From Hungatella sp. UBA5385 (GTDB taxonomy: Bacteria > Bacillota > Clostridia > Lachnospirales > Lachnospiraceae), in assembly GCA_002409995.1 (NCBI GenBank), contig DHOR01000028.1:86513-150512 (forward strand): a stretch of 64,000 bases of DNA. Reading direction: 5' to 3'. Of the stretch, positions 63,281-64,000 are shown one piece after another. Below the pieces are notes generated by a model that saw only the letters and a program-made list of their open reading frames with translations, was not told where the DNA came from and ran no database searches. Position 1 is the stretch's first letter. Every line of letters starts with the position of its first letter. The position numbers and the translations under genes were made by a program.

Positions 63281-63310
63281 ATAAGGGGTTATAAGGCGGT
63301 ATAAGGCATT
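63281..63310. repeat. Three ATAAGG repeats at exact 10-base spacing
   Basis: ATAAGGGGTT, ATAAGGCGGT and ATAAGGCATT follow each other with one helical turn between them, about 95 bases before the ferritin promoter. Confidence 0.6.
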
Positions 63311-63402
63311 TTTCGAAGAATGCGTAAAATGAATAATAAAAGATACAACATAAGGCTGTCTCCAAAAACTGCCATATCGCTCTTTTCTCCTGAGGTATGA
63401 TG

Positions 63403-63411
63403 TGGTATAAT
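63403..63411 (+). promoter_or_regulatory. Extended -10 promoter of the ferritin gene
   Basis: TGGTATAAT with a poor -35, 33 bases before the ATG. AGGAGG serves as ribosome binding site. Confidence 0.6.
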
Positions 63412-63443
63412 GTGGTTATAAAAAAATAATAGGAGGCATTATT

Positions 63444-63956
63444 ATGTTAGATGAAAATGTTGCAAAGTTATTAAACGATCAAATTAATTATGAGTTTTAT
63501 TCTGCTTATCTCTATCTTCATTTTGCCAATTTTTATAATGAAGCAGAGCTTAATGGATTTGGAAACTGGTATATGATTCAGGCTCAGGAGGAGAGGGATC
63601 ATGCCATGCTCTATATCCAGTACTTACAGAATAATGGCGGAACTGTTGTACTGGAGGCAATTGGCAAGCCTGATCAGGAGCTGAAGAATTTTGAAGATCC
63701 TTTAAAGGCCGGTCTTGCACATGAAGAGTATGTAACTGCACTGATTAATAATATTTATCATGCCGCATATGAAGTAAAGGATTTTAGGACTATGCAGTTT
63801 CTGGACTGGTTTGTGAAGGAACAGGGAGAAGAGGAGAGGAATGCTGATAATCTGGTGAAGAGATTTGATTTGTTCGGCCGCGATCCTAAGGGACTTTATA
63901 TGTTGGATTCTGAACTGGCAGCCAGAGTGTATGCTGCACCTTCTTTGGTATTGTAG
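63444..63956 (+). CDS. ftnA: Ferritin
   Basis: 170 residues, a single four-helix ferritin domain. Ferroxidase-centre residues appear as Glu in INYEFYSAYLYL, Glu-Glu and His in QAQEERDHAM, and Glu in HEEYVTALI and VKEQGEEERN. It oxidises and stores iron in a 24-subunit cage in the cytoplasm. It is in the same window as feoAB but far away and separately transcribed. The stop at 63956 is followed by a palindromic region that runs off the window. Confidence 0.95.
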   Translation: MLDENVAKLLNDQINYEFYSAYLYLHFANFYNEAELNGFGNWYMIQAQEERDHAMLYIQYLQNNGGTVVLEAIGKPDQELKNFEDPLKAGLAHEEYVTALINNIYHAAYEVKDFRTMQFLDWFVKEQGEEERNADNLVKRFDLFGRDPKGLYMLDSELAARVYAAPSLVL

Positions 63957-63964
63957 AGTTTTTT

Positions 63965-64000
63965 TACCTGAGGGGGTCGACCCTTTTTGAAAAGGGTCGA
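63965..64000. repeat. Inverted repeat with GGGTCGA core, cut by the window edge
   Basis: Bases near 63975-64000 contain GGGTCGACCC, a self-palindrome, and an 11-bp stem TCGACCCTTTT/AAAAGGGTCGA. The preceding T-run and the ACCTGAGG arm suggest the pairing continues past the edge. It resembles the repeat at 54863-54923. Confidence 0.6.

Overview
The window looks like a chromosomal segment of a low-to-mid GC Clostridia bacterium, most likely a gut Lachnospiraceae. The evidence is the gene content and family flavour: a Csp-type subtilase, Rex, clostridial FeoA/FeoB, a split ThrE exporter, a DUF5688 protein, two-subunit SdaAA/SdaAB and a gapA-pgk-tpiA-gpmI cluster. TTG and GTG starts with good Shine-Dalgarno sites are common, and promoters are sigma-A-like (TTGACA/TATAAT, often with an extended -10). 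I saw no insertion sequence, integrase, CRISPR array, rRNA or plasmid function. Both edges cut through something: a GH2 gene at the left and an inverted repeat at the right.

Layout. 0-5.4 kb: the 3' part of a GH2 glycosidase, an S8 subtilase whose catalytic Ser is replaced by Gly, an acyl-ACP thioesterase, a CvfB-like RNA-binding protein and a methyltransferase. 5.4-8.0 kb: a sugar-ABC ATPase (UgpC/MsmX type) behind a structured leader, and a CdaR/PucR-type regulator. 8.0-12.5 kb: a palindrome-rich, C-rich intergenic stretch with a G-quadruplex motif on the template strand, then the ftsE-ftsX-M23 hydrolase-ctp operon for regulated wall cleavage. 12.7-20 kb: PLD-family protein and threonine aldolase (minus), uvrB (plus) and codBA (minus) behind an unrecognised leader with an intrinsic attenuator. 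20-24.6 kb: feoAB with an operator-like dyad, a split Thr/Ser exporter and a DUF5688 protein.

24.9-41.4 kb is the accessory carbohydrate region. It has two parts. (1) A LacI repressor, a sugar ABC system (two permeases and a lipoprotein binding protein) and an enolase-superfamily acid-sugar enzyme, behind a near-consensus promoter with a perfect 18-bp LacI-type operator. (2) An alginate-lyase-domain enzyme and a LysR regulator on the minus strand, divergent from an oligopeptide-type ABC transporter with a fused double ATPase, a UxuA-like dehydratase and a heparinase II/III-type lyase. I read the second part as uptake and breakdown of a polyuronide, with an oligopeptide-class transporter carrying the oligosaccharides (inference).

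41.4-64 kb is mostly housekeeping: a heptad-repeat coiled-coil gene, tRNA-Arg(CCG), a membrane-anchored unknown, queA, rex plus a translationally coupled LysR gene, cbiK, apbE, gtrA-yfhO (probable wall-polymer glycosylation), argH, serine dehydratase, a PHP phosphatase, a Na/Pi symporter, the glycolytic genes (with a degenerate GGDEF protein among them) and ferritin. The strongest leads are the codBA leader, the polyuronide locus, the Ser-to-Gly Csp-like protein, the palindrome/G4 region before ftsE, and the shared inverted-repeat family at 54.9 kb and at the right edge.
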